Shown: positions 53,601 through 64,000 of the stretch, one piece after another
Numbering within the stretch: the first letter of the stretch is position 1
How the letters are laid out: each line of letters begins with the position of its first letter
Origin: Adineta ricciae
Taxonomy: Eukaryota; Rotifera; Eurotatoria; Adinetida; Adinetidae
Length of the DNA stretch: 64,000 bases
Assembly (NCBI GenBank): GCA_905250025.1
Contig: CAJNOJ010000127.1
Location: 1 to 64,000 of the forward strand
Reading direction: 5' to 3'
Position numbers and translations under genes: made by a program
The notes under the pieces: model-generated
Database searches by the model: none
Seen by the model: the letters and a program-made list of their open reading frames with translations, nothing else
Told to the model about the DNA's origin: nothing

Positions 53601-54761
53601 AGTTTAATTGTATCAGTGATTGAACCTTTGTGGAAGAGTCGACTTCATCCGGATGTTCGGGCGTGTTTAATTTTAACTTTACTGTACTTTGTGGATAGAT
53701 TGCATTCGGACGAAGTGAAACAAGTTGTATGGAAGATTCTGGACGAAGCCGCGGATGATAATTATCTTCCAGTAATTGAATCTTTATTCGAAGCTGGTCG
53801 AGGAAATTCTCGGTGGCCATTAGCAAAGTCCATGGACAACTCTGAGGAGATTTTTCGAACATTTGTTAATCGAATTCAATTCAAGATTTTGGATCATCCA
53901 ACATCATTAGAAGCACGGCTATACGCATGGACGAATATCAGTTCTGAACACTGTGAAGCGGAAAAATTCATTGCAAAAGGTATTAAGTTATGTTTGGAAT
54001 TTACCAAGGAAGCAAAAACACTATGGAAAGCGGCGTTCAAACATATTATGTATCAATCAGAAATCACGATTATCGGCGATATTCTAATGAAACTGGTATC
54101 ATGCAGACACAATATCGATGAAAGCGAAAATGCTCTAAATGCTCAACATGATCTACCAGTATACCATCGAATTCAATCGATTCTAACAGAAATTTATTCT
54201 CAGACATACCGGTTTGATCAAGAAAAACTACGTTCATTCTATTCTTTAACCTTAATGATACTTCAATCAGACAAGACGTTCGCTCCGCTCCTTGCTAAAA
54301 TCTTGATTAGTACCGCTCGAAATAAAGATGATCTCAATGCAGCGATAGCTTTACTTGAACAGAACCTCCCTGAAGATTATTTCGAACAAATTTTACAAAT
54401 TCTAAGTCCTGTTCTATCAAAATCTTGTTCGTTTATTCAACAACTACCAGTCGAAGATCAATTCACTTTGATTCAATGGTTTGCAACGGAGAAGAACTAT
54501 GGATTATTTGTTTTCGATTTATTCAAATGTTATCTATCCAATCAATCACACTCGAATCGAGAAGATTGCCAGAATCTTCTGCGACAAATGAGACAAAGCG
54601 ATAATTTATTACTGAGACAACAAGCAATGAAGTATACCGTGACTTGGAAGCAAAAGAAAGAAAAAGCTCGGAATCTACAAAAACGCGATAGAAAATCTGC
54701 TCCGACAGTCGATCATGAGCCAGATACATTCGACATGAACTTACTCAATGTTTTTGAATAG
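50694..54761 (+). CDS. 1,287-aa helical-repeat protein, function unknown
   Basis: Five exons (50,694-51,016, 51,068-52,432, 52,482-53,094, 53,149-53,494, 53,545-54,761) joined across 49-54-bp GT-AG introns give one continuous 1,287-aa frame. The protein has no signal peptide or membrane helix. Almost the whole length consists of paired amphipathic helices with regular Leu/Ile spacing, e.g. STSYEDLQLLVLLSKSIKNE, and RSLPLLRSKLIAYQPETILY, resembling HEAT/ARM-type solenoids. It ends in a basic stretch (KQKKEKARNLQKRDRKS) and a short acidic tail. I do not recognise the family. A scaffold or trafficking role would fit a solenoid, but that is guesswork. The start at 50,694 (MSTIDIYELL) begins the first helix. 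Confidence 0.8.
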
Positions 54762-56338
54762 ACGTTGTTAATCAATAAATCGATGAAATCGTTCCCAAAT
54801 TCGATGTCTTGTTTAAATGACTCGAATTTCGTCTAAAGTTACGATCTTTTTCTGCATAAACATGATCGATCAGAATCTCAACTAAACCGCACAGTCACCG
54901 GTCACGACTGAAGTCCTTATATGAGTAGATAAACGTTACAAGAATGTTCAGGACTAAACATGCAAACGATTGGTTAGAACTGATTTCGAACGAAACAAGT
55001 GCTGAAAAACGCTGTTCAACTCGATTCAAGCTGTCGAATTGCTCATTCCATTTGTTGATATAAGGTGATCGATACACGGTCGTATTGTCTGTTGCACTAT
55101 TTTGTAAAATATCTGGTGGAACGAGAACGTTTAATATTTAAACATCCAGAAAACCATGATGATATATTATATATACGCAATACTTGTAAAGTGCTGCTGT
55201 CGCATCTTGAGGGGGTGGGTGTATGACTGGGTACACGAGTAACCGGTGAATGAATTCCGTACTATTGTTGGTCATTTCGCTAGACTTCCCATCGATATGA
55301 TCAATTCTTTGTGGTATGCCAATGCGCAAATATGCTGTTCCTATCCAAAACATAGGAAGTCTTTGCAGGTAAGAGACAAGCAAACTGATTGGTTTGGCTA
55401 ACTTTTGATAGAACGAATTCAGTATCGAAGCACATGTTGCTTCGGTTTTGGTAATCTTATGACGTTTGGAATAAAAGCTCGTTGATGAATCGATGGTGCA
55501 CACTTGGTACTAAGAGAAAATTGACACTAATTTGGTTCTTATTCGGTTGAACTAAAGTAATTGCATCATTATATGACAGATCGACAATTGGTCTTTTAAG
55601 TACGATATCAGTTGACATGAAAGTACCACGGTAATGCTACAATAAAATAATGGAATATATAAATTTCAAGTGTTCACACATTGAAATTGGATGATCCGAT
55701 AGATTGTACGATTATTTCAAACAATCGAGTGCCATGATTTTTTGCATTGCTATCTGGTATTTCCATTGGATATATTGACTTATTCATGGTGCTGACGGTG
55801 TTTGTAAAATCAGCGACGAATTTAATTCTCGTACACGAAGATTGGGACAGTTTTTCGAGATTTTTATTCGATCATGGCCAACGATGTAATTACTAAAAGC
55901 ACGCGTTCTGATGCAATTCATGCCAACGATACAGAAAACTCATGATTACGCATGATAATTCAGTCACATCGAACTTTGGTAGTTCAATAGAGAAAAAATG
56001 GGTACTGTCAAGACTAAATTAAGATGGATTGGATTTAACAGTTTTGTCAGATAAATAAGGTAGATAGATGTGTGCGTCATGCAAGAACGTGAATTCCCAT
56101 GAAAGACAATAAAGATTTTTTTGAGAACACTGTCCGTATAGTAGAAATTCATCAGTCAACGTGATTTTCGTTATTAAAAAACTGCTTTTGAATGTTTATA
56201 AATAAGATTATATTGAAATTTATTAATTAATTGACAGAAGCTACGATCATAGACATTCAGAAATACAGAAAACTTGTATGCAAGAGCAAAGATAATCTAT
56301 GCTTTATTGAGTGTTTGTAAGTTCACGAAATGCCTATT
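54762..56338 (-). other. Probable unresolved or decayed gene at about 54,895-55,870
   Basis: Minus-strand segments look coding but could not be joined with confidence. They are about 55,860-55,690 (RIKFVADFTNTVSTMNKSIY), about 55,640-55,510 (GTFMSTDIVLKRPIVDLSYN), 55,503-55,150 (SFYSKRHKITKTEATCASIL, LPMFWIGTAYLRIGIPQR), and 55,130-54,895, which ends in a hydrophobic tail (SFACLVLNILVTFIYS). A GT-AG intron of about 50 bp fits between the first two, but joining the second and third needs a frame change without a splice site. It may be a multi-exon secreted or anchored protein gene, or its pseudogene. The domain is not recognised. 55,870-56,338 holds nothing recognisable. Confidence 0.4.
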
Positions 56339-59300
56339 TTACCAAGCCATTTTGGCTAGAAATGATTTTGGATAACGACGAATAAAAAATTTCCGTATTT
56401 CGTCGAAAGTGAACAATGCTGCACCGAAGCCTATTGCTGGACAAACATATTTCACTTCGACAGGTTCTGTTTTGAAGACTGAATTAAACCATGGAACTAA
56501 TGTCAAAATAAGGCCAACTGCAGCCGAAAAGATAATACCGATTAGAATCGTCCAATTACGTGCTTTGCCGTAGAATGGATTGTGTTGAAAAAATGAAACA
56601 TGTCGAGTACGCGTTGTAAGTAAATTAAACATTTGCATGACACACAATGCGACATAATAAATACATTGACCATTTTGTTGAATAATGGTAAGTTCATCGC
56701 TGGTTTTATTAATTGGTGGATTTGTACCATAACTGCCATAGGTGAAGAAGATACTGCTTAAAGGAATATCTATGAAAATATCGAAATTATCTTCATGTGA
56801 ATGATTAGTTGTTTTCTTTCATGTTTACTTTGAGATGAGTAATACCAAAAGAAACAAAAGAATGCGGCGAAACATTCAATATTACCGACGACCAAATAGG
56901 CATGAACGAGTAATTTCCAATCGAGTAGATGAGTTTTATGGCGAATAGCGGGTGCACGAGACATAATATCATGTTCAGCTTTCTCGGAAACCATAGCTAA
57001 TGAATTCACCACATCGTTGAGCATGCAGAAAATGATGGCCAGAAAGAGAGATAATGAAAGTGGGATACCAAGCCATGTTGCAAAGAAAACTGGAATGACT
57101 TCAGACCATGAACCTAGAATGATGTCATATGTTTTGTTTTTTTTTCTGAAATCAAACTTTCTTCGAAAAATTACCTCCCGGTAATAGGTAGATGGCGACT
57201 TTTTTCAGATTATCACTGAGTAATCGACCAGTTTCAATCGCTTTGATAATGGATGAAAAATTATTATCAAGTAAGATCATATCACCAGCTTCTTTAGCTA
57301 CATCGGTTCCAGCTGCCATTGCGACGCCTAGATCAGCTTGCTTGAGTGCTGGTGCATCGTTGGTTCCATCACCGGTGACTGCAACAACTTCACCACGTTT
57401 AGAAAATTCCATGACAATACGTAACTTCTGTTCGGGTGATGTGCGAGCGAAAACCATCTCTTGATGAGACAACACCCAATTCCACATATAGTCCTAAAAC
57501 GATCGAAGCCTTACATCCCTCTGACTTTCGTGTACATTCGACTTACATCCATTGAGTTGATGTCGTTACCAGTTACAATAACAGCATATGGAATGAGTTT
57601 AAGTTTATTGATATCTTTAACTTGATTTGGATCTCGTAAGTAGAATAATAAACTCATCCACATTCGTTTGAAAACATTTGATTTAACTTGTGAATTCGAG
57701 GTCGTTTTAATACCCTTGGTATCGATAGATGTCTTGACATCACTTATAATATGGCTTTCGAGTAAGGTTCGTTTATTACGCATGAAATGGGCTTGTGGAC
57801 GACCTGTTGGAGTCTGCAGTTCCATTTTGAACGAATCAATACCACCGTCGATGCTGACTTCTTTGGAGAAGATATTCACTTTCTTCGCAATAGCAGCGGC
57901 AGTCGTGGGATGATCACCTGTCACCATAGCAACACGAATGTGAGCACGACGAGCTTTGACAACAGCATCGGGTACTTCTGAACGAGCTGGGTCGAGTAAA
58001 GAAAACATACCTAAAGGGATTCAAATGTTAGCTTTCTTTGTTACATATTAACGTGAAATATTTATTTACCTATAAAACAGTAATTATTCGATGGTAAACC
58101 ATTCAGGTCAGGCTCGTCAGATATGATTTCTTGTTGATTTTGTCGTTGATGTTTACTTTCGCGATACGCTTCAATAATACGATCGTATTGAGATTTCGGC
58201 ATTCTTTGCTGCAGCATAGCAATAACTCGATAGCCAGATTTGCCGAGTTCTTCTTGTCGTTCTTGGATCGTATTGCGAAATTCCTCGGTGATTGGTAAAG
58301 CTTCATCGTTATCGTCTTGTTTATAAGTTGAACATCGAGAGAGAACGAAATCCGGTGCACCTTTGAGTGTGATAAGTACCGTGTCATCGGTATTGGTGTC
58401 AGCAGACGTCTTTTCAAGAAGATTCGCGGTAATCATGAACTTATTCTTGGAATTGAATGGTACACTATTAATACGTGGATTCACTTGTTTCATTCGTTCG
58501 ATATCGACTGAGCATTTGTTCGTACATAAACGATACAATGCCACATCAGCTGCATCTCCAACCAATTGCACGACTTCATCAGAAGCAATTTCATTGACGT
58601 GACCGCCATTGATAGCCGATTGCTTAGCGGCATTGTTACAAAGACACGAACCAAAAATCAGATCTTTCATAGCACCGCAAATAGTTGCTGAATCTAACGA
58701 TGATCGTTTTCGATCGTTTGGGAACGGTTGATTTTCGATTTTGTTGTTATGAATAGGAACCAAGTATTCTCCCTGTTTTCCCCAGAGAAGTGCTGTGATT
58801 GTCATTTGATTCATTGTTAATGTACCTGTTTTATCGGTGGCGATGACCTATTTCATTATACAATAAATATTTTCAAAAGAGGAATCACAATTGAACTTAC
58901 CGAAACAGAATTAAATGTTTCCACAGTTGCCAAAGCTTTCACCATCACTTTCTGTTTATACATACGCTTGGCAACGATAGTTAGTACAAGAGTCACCGCA
59001 GCTGGTAAACCTTCAGGAATAAAACACACGACCATACCAATCGAGTTCACAATATTTCCTAGAAAAAACAAGATCGTATGAGCTAACAAATCATAATTGC
59101 TAACCGTTGACAGTAACGAATCCATTTTCTTTTATGTTTAACCAAGCACCCCACGTTATCCAAAGAAGAATAATAGATATGCATGCAGCAATAATGACAA
59201 ACAGAACAAAGCGATTAATTTCGCGGTGAAGTCCGGTTATTTCTGATTCGCCAGTACCACGAGTCAGTTTACCCACTTGTCCAAGAACAGTTGCATCCCC

Positions 59301-60474
59301 AATGTTCACTACTATAGCTTCACCTGTACCTTGTACGGCCAATGAGGAGTAGAAGACCATATTTGTCGATTCCATGATATTTCGATCCGTGCATTTAATC
59401 GTACAGCTGACAGGTACTGATTCACCAGTCAATTCCGATGTATTGACTTGCAGGTCATCACACGATATAAGTCGACAATCCGCTGGAATTTTTTCACCAA
59501 GATGAATACGAACTATGTCACCCGGAACTAGTTCTTCAGCATTAACTTGCGTCTCAATCCCGTTCCTTTTCACCGTAGCGATACTTGGTTGCATTTTCAT
59601 AAACGACGAAACAATCTTCATTGATTTGACCTCCTGATAGAAATTGAATAGTGCATTTAAAACGATGACCAAGATAAGAATAACACCTAAGCCTAAATTG
59701 CTTATGTCAGGATTAGGTTCACCAAATGGTTTCTAAAACCAAATGCAAATAGATCTTGAAGTCAGTAGAAAATCTTCTTACATAACTAAGAAAAGCGAAC
59801 AGAGTTGCAATCCATAAGATACCGTTGAAACCGATTAGAAGTTGTTTGATTATCATCCAGAAAAAACTTGGTGGACGTGCGGGTGTTAGTTTATTTTCAC
59901 CATAAGTAGCGCGATGTTGCGTTATCATATCATCGGTTAAACCATTCGTCAAATCACTTTTGAATCGATCGACCAATTTCTCCAACGGAACAATATGCAC
60001 ATCGGTTTTCAACAGTCCACTTGTTTCATCCAAGATCTCATCTTCCAGGTCTACGACAGATTCAACTGCTTTGTCTTTGATAATTGTTGACGAACGTTTT
60101 GTTTCATCAATCAGATTCTTTCGCTGAACGATTTCTTTCCTGTTTTCTTCGTCGAATTCGAGCATTCGCTTGCGATTAGCTGCTAATTCAGATCTACGTC
60201 TTTGTTGTATTTGAAGCGACAAATGTTGCGATATGGTTTGCCAAGCAATACGATCCCGTCGGAGAACATCGCTCGAATTATCTTCTGATTCATTGAACTT
60301 AGTGACACGTAAAGATCCACGAAGATTATTGATTCGCCGCTCAATATTTACAGATCCAGGTGCTGATGAACATGTTTTTACATACGGTGCTGATTGACGA
60401 CGAGCGATATTACGTGTGAAAAATTCAGTCCAACTGGATTTCGGTTGACTTTCCTTCCACTCAAATTCAGACAT
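56339..60474 (-). CDS. P2C-type cation-transporting ATPase (Na+/K+-ATPase alpha-like)
   Basis: Eight exons (60,474-59,782, 59,732-59,105, 59,058-58,901, 58,847-58,070, 58,010-57,547, 57,493-57,175, 57,113-56,829, 56,769-56,339) with ~47-62-bp introns give 1,251 aa. Landmarks in order: cation-ATPase N-domain ([20 protein letters not shown]), [20 protein letters not shown] in the actuator, the M4 motif [12 protein letters not shown], the phosphorylation loop [12 protein letters not shown] (Asp near 498), [11 protein letters not shown] for nucleotide binding, [16 protein letters not shown], and [20 protein letters not shown]. Overall order and spacing follow Na+/K+- and H+/K+-ATPases. The ~165-residue N-terminal extension before the N-domain is unusual and basic/acidic. 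The ion specificity is not certain. Confidence 0.9.
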
Positions 60475-61622
60475 CTTATTTACCTTGAATACCCAAATTT
60501 CTTTCTCTCTTCTCGAATCTGTTTTTACGAATATTCTTGTTGTATCGACAGTCTCTCTCTAATATATGCTATGTTGCTTTTGTTCAAGAAGAAACCAATC
60601 GAAAAAAAGTTCGGATGAGTCAGTAAAGCGTGAAGAAAAATTCAAGTTTGACGATTTTCTTTTTCTCGGTCACCCTCGCTCACGTCACACATCGGTTGAC
60701 GGTCCACGCTCGAAACTAGTGATAGAACGAGGTTGTGACGAAAGAAAGAGCGAGTGATCGGGCACGTATTAGTTTCTTTCTCTCTCTCTCTCTCTCTCTG
60801 TCGCATTCAAATCGTGCACAAGGTCATAGTTGAGTTTTAATCTAGGAAGAATGATAGAAACATTCGCATTGTTTTTTTTCTCTCCAGGCTATTTATAAAC
60901 TGTTCGTTAACAGCTTGAGGGGTTTCAAGCAATACAAAATTCGAATTTGTGCAGCTGAAACGCAGTATTATTTTGATCATGTGTCGATTTATATCTCGCT
61001 CTCAAAATATAAGAAATTATATGAAATAGTTGTACACTGCGGAAGCTGAATAGATATGCGTTTCTTTAATAATTTTTCTGTCAGATGTTCAAACCAGTTC
61101 TTGCTCTTGTTTCTCACAAAATTTGATGGATTGTCCAATGGAAGAAAAATGAACGTTTTCATTAGTGTGGGATACATTTCGCGTTCGTGAAACTCGTTAC
61201 GGATATTAAAATTGTTTATCATATCTTCATTTCGTAACCTATACAATTAGTCGCGTTAATAATTAAACAAATAGCTGTTATCCTATATTAATGATTTCTA
61301 TTTACTTCCTCTATGGAAACTATATTATGTTACGTCATTGTTTTCTCATGCCATCCTCGTTTCCAGTCGACCCAAATACAAAAGATTGAAGGAATAATAT
61401 TTGAATCAATCGACTTCGAACTCATCTTGAAATGCTATTTGTCAGATAAGCGAGTCAAAAGTGTTTATACTTCTCGTTAGAATCTAGTTTACAGGAAAAA
61501 AAACTTCGATATGTTCATGCGTATTGACTGACATCACGTTATTTATACTCCCATACTGAACAAGTCGAATTCTGTTCGTATGAACAATATATTATTATTA
61601 TATTAAGAATAGATGAAATGTT
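60475..61622. other. Intergenic region with CT microsatellite
   Basis: Upstream of the ATPase gene. A (TC)n tract of about 22 bases lies at 60,778-60,799. 60,900-61,620 is AT-rich without a recognisable gene. Confidence 0.5.
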
Positions 61623-62195
61623 TCAAATAGCAGGTTTGTTTTCGCATTTACCAGCTGGACGTTTTTCGTAATACAGATTACATAATGGATTGTAGATGAA
61701 TGTTATTTTACAACAACTGTAGAAGGGAACGACATCAGCAACAAAATGTGCCGCTTGTTGAACTCCATCTCCCAGTGGAGTTTGGGCATCGACTGTACCA
61801 GCTCCTTTCCAAACATCGTCAATGAATTGTCCACTTTTATCGTAGCATGCTTGAGCACCAGGTCCCGTCTCTTTGAAAGCATGACGATAACAACCGTAAG
61901 CACCTTTATGATATTGACAGGTTTTCGGTTGCTTGGCTGCATCACATTCAGGATCAACAGACCAACCGTCGCGTAGTACGGTTGGAAACGATGCTGGAAT
62001 GCGACATGGTGGTTTTAAAGTTTGAGCTAACAACTTGTTAGGATCGCCTTGAGTTAAATACCAGGCGCTGCAATCCAATACAGTACGACCGAGTATCACG
62101 TCTTCATTCGAACTTGCTTTGCTATCAGCGAATGGAAGTGCGTGAATGAGAGTAATGCTCAATAAGAAAAATAACATGTATGTAACACGATGCAT
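61623..62195 (-). CDS. Secreted AMOP-domain protein
   Basis: 190 aa, one exon. Signal peptide at residues about 1-19 (MHRVTYMLFFLLSITLIHAL). The mature part fits an AMOP domain, the extracellular cysteine-rich module of mucin-4 and sushi-domain proteins: DCSAWYLTQGDPNKLL, PPCRIPASFP, DPECDAAKQPKTCQYHKGAY, CYRHAF, then GPGAQACYDKSGQFID and GAGTVDAQTP. In other animals AMOP is one part of a large adhesion protein with VWD and EGF domains; here it stands alone with a short Cys-containing tail (SCCKITFIYNPLC). A TATA-like TATATAAGAGT lies about 35 bp upstream (minus strand, near 62,232). Likely an extracellular matrix or mucus component. Confidence 0.85.
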   Translation of the reverse strand: MHRVTYMLFFLLSITLIHALPFADSKASSNEDVILGRTVLDCSAWYLTQGDPNKLLAQTLKPPCRIPASFPTVLRDGWSVDPECDAAKQPKTCQYHKGAYGCYRHAFKETGPGAQACYDKSGQFIDDVWKGAGTVDAQTPLGDGVQQAAHFVADVVPFYSCCKITFIYNPLCNLYYEKRPAGKCENKPAI

Positions 62196-63069
62196 TTCAA
62201 TATTTTGAGTGCCTTCTGTAAAAGCATACTCTTATATACATGTGATGTGATCATAAATGTTTTTTGTACTCAAAGGAAGTATTTTATACTCTAAACTTTG
62301 ACCAGGATAAAACAGACAAGAATGGTAAGAATTGATGATATGACTTTGTTAGGTTAGAAAAAAAAAAGCAAGTTTATGAGTTTTGATCAAAAAGTTATCA
62401 TTATTCTCAATCTGATGTCGAGAAGCTTTTGCCCTAGGTAGAAAAGCAATTTAAGCAGAAATCGAGATTGTATTTGCTCTCGTATTATTTTATATGGCGT
62501 AGGTCATATAGAGAATCTTTATGACTTCGAAGGAAAAAGCTTGAAAACAAATATCAGTTCTCCCACTTTCTCCTTTTCCCTGATCCTCACGGAGTAACGC
62601 CAAGAGCATTTGAAACTTCTCTCACAGTTAATTATTAATAGATACACCATCTTTTATCTCGTTAACACATAATTTTCTCGCCATTTATGTCACTCTTAGT
62701 ATCTATAAGTTTTGATTGAATATTGTGCTTAGTATCTAACGTGAAAAGTTTGTCAAAGAAAATTGCTCAAATATTGACAAACTGCAGAGGAACACATCTT
62801 CTGCAATTATAACCAGTCAATTGGAAGTGAATTAAACAGATTTCTTCCACACACGTCAATATACGCAGTTCCGTTATAAATAATGAATGCACATGCTTTA
62901 TGTTCATCCTCAAGACATGATAAAAAACGCTTTGCACTTTATGAATATTCTGCTCAATCCAACTAGTAAATATATTGAATGTGAATAGAATCTTATTTCT
63001 TGTCTCTCTTTCTTTCTTTCTCTCTCTCTCGTATTTCACGAACACTTCTTCTCAGATCGAGCATACACC
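62196..63069. other. Divergent intergenic region
   Basis: Promoter region shared by the AMOP gene (-) and the receptor (+). A short TCTCTCTCTC tract lies at about 63,018-63,030, just before the receptor ATG. No gene recognised. Confidence 0.5.
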
Positions 63070-63978
63070 ATGCACAACTCGTCCATCACGGCATCTGCGT
63101 ATTGGTTTATTCCTGTCGATATCGTTATGCTCGTTTGTCTTTCTCTACTCGTCATACTTAATAGTCTCTTACTCTTAGTTCTTATTTTCGATAAAACTTG
63201 CCATAAACTACCCGTAATTCTAGTCTCAAACACATATTTAGCTCAGATTTTACTCGCCGCAGTTATTTTTTCGATGGCTACGTTCACCTTACAAAATGAC
63301 TTGAAAAATATCGTCCATCTCGATCGATTTTGTCTATTTCGTGGTTATCTAAGTTACGTCTTATGTACAATAATGAATTTTTCTTTTCTATTACAAGCAT
63401 TTTACCGATACCTCAGCGCTGTTTATCCAACATATACATATTGGAAATCGAAAAAACTCCATCTATTACTTGTAAGTATTACATGGGTATATAGTTTTGT
63501 CTACCCGTTACCGTTTACATTATCTGGTAAGATTACATACAATGTTGACAATCAAGTATGTCAAATACCTCTTCGACTTTCATTTGCGCTGATCTATGCG
63601 ATATTTAACGTATATCTACTTCCTGTAGGTTTAATACAGCTGATTTACTTTAGACTAGTTCGACATATTCAAGATATAAACGCACAACCTATCGGTGTAT
63701 ACAACACGTTTCGTGTGCAGAGAGAGCTGAAAATGGTTCGTCAAATCGTCATCGTCGTATGTGTCTTAATCATATTCGGTTTACCTTACAGTAGTTTTGC
63801 GTTAACGTCATTTTTCACCACTCCGCCGAAATACCATTTTCGAATAGCTGTTCTGTTTATTATTTCGTCATTAATGTTTATTACTCTGGCTCTTTTTTAC
63901 TTTACCAGTCCAATTAAATCATCGGTGAATAAACTAATAGGCTCCCATTCAAGTCAATCGTATGAGGTGCCGAAGTAA
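63070..63978 (+). CDS. Rhodopsin-like 7TM receptor (rotifer-expanded family)
   Basis: 302 aa, intronless, complete. The N-terminus has an Asn-glycosylation site (MHNSSITASAYWF), followed by seven hydrophobic helices. It shares with the receptors at 26-28 kb: FDKTCHKLPVILVSN after helix 1, QNDLKNI, the YRY motif in place of DRY at the end of helix 3, YNVDNQVCQIPLRLSF in extracellular loop 2 with the conserved disulphide Cys, RELKMVRQI at the start of helix 6, and PPKYHFRIAVLF before helix 7. It reads through the position where the 27.5 kb paralogue has a stop. Ligand unknown. Confidence 0.88.
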   Translation: MHNSSITASAYWFIPVDIVMLVCLSLLVILNSLLLLVLIFDKTCHKLPVILVSNTYLAQILLAAVIFSMATFTLQNDLKNIVHLDRFCLFRGYLSYVLCTIMNFSFLLQAFYRYLSAVYPTYTYWKSKKLHLLLVSITWVYSFVYPLPFTLSGKITYNVDNQVCQIPLRLSFALIYAIFNVYLLPVGLIQLIYFRLVRHIQDINAQPIGVYNTFRVQRELKMVRQIVIVVCVLIIFGLPYSSFALTSFFTTPPKYHFRIAVLFIISSLMFITLALFYFTSPIKSSVNKLIGSHSSQSYEVPK

Positions 63979-64000
63979 AAATAACCGGAAGCAATCGTTC

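Noticed and set aside
55874-55945. Plus-strand 23-codon frame
   Set aside because: It begins with a plausible MANDVITK but is very short, isolated, and overlaps the better minus-strand coding signal.
1-64000. CRISPR array, operons, rRNA or tRNA genes
   Set aside because: No regularly spaced repeats, no co-directional overlapping prokaryotic genes, and no convincing tRNA B-box or rRNA sequence was seen by eye; introns show the DNA is eukaryotic.

Overview
This window looks like a piece of a bdelloid rotifer nuclear genome (inferred, about 0.85 confident). The DNA is AT-rich. Genes carry very short GT-AG introns (mostly 45-65 bp). The gene content is typical of bdelloids: NHL-repeat and FG-GAP/VCBS membrane proteins, a broken ADP-ribosyltransferase-TPR gene, rotifer-type 7TM receptors, and genes of fungal or bacterial character (a GT15 mannosyltransferase, a GH5 mannanase, a GDSL esterase) beside ordinary metazoan genes (proteasome alpha-5, a P-type cation ATPase).

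Layout. Positions 1-18,100 are gene-poor and rich in mobile DNA. They hold inverted-repeat (foldback/MITE-like) elements at about 1,275-2,010, 5,004-5,347 and 10,107-10,250, a 2.2 kb element with CACTCTAAAAAA termini (7,870-10,067), a decayed mariner with ~124-bp inverted repeats (11,692-12,906), and a structurally complete LTR retroelement that has only a gag gene (13,093-14,885; 87-bp LTRs, AAAAC target duplication, PBS, polypurine tract). No host gene was recognised there. From 18.1 kb the window is gene-dense: GT15 mannosyltransferase (+), a large acidic 2OG-oxygenase-like protein (-), proteasome subunit alpha-5 (-), a disordered protein of unknown function (-), a small four-helix membrane protein (-), two tandem GPCR genes (-; the second has an in-frame stop) and a GH5 mannanase (-). 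From 30.8 to 36.5 kb there are four tandem Ly6/uPAR-like GPI-anchored protein genes (-). Then come a HAD phosphatase (+), a short-chain dehydrogenase (+), an FG-GAP membrane protein (-), two further Ly6-like genes (-), a GDSL esterase (+), an ART-TPR pseudogene (-), two convergent NHL-repeat genes (the + copy broken), a 1,287-aa helical-repeat protein of unknown function (+), a poorly resolved gene region, an eight-exon P2C-type cation ATPase (-), a secreted AMOP-domain protein (-) and a complete GPCR (+).

How the genes relate. These are independently transcribed eukaryotic genes, not operons. A theme is the cell surface and secretion: at least ten products have a signal peptide or signal anchor, several with GPI-type tails, and two (mannanase, esterase) would act on environmental polysaccharides or esters. 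Several lineage-expanded families occur here as an intact copy plus a disrupted copy.

Assembly caveat. Four gap sites (5,914; 7,529; 18,906-18,972; 20,207) have the same sequence on both sides, displaced by 221-222 bp each time. These are almost certainly unmerged contig overlaps, not biological duplications, and they distort the GT15 and 2OG-like gene models.
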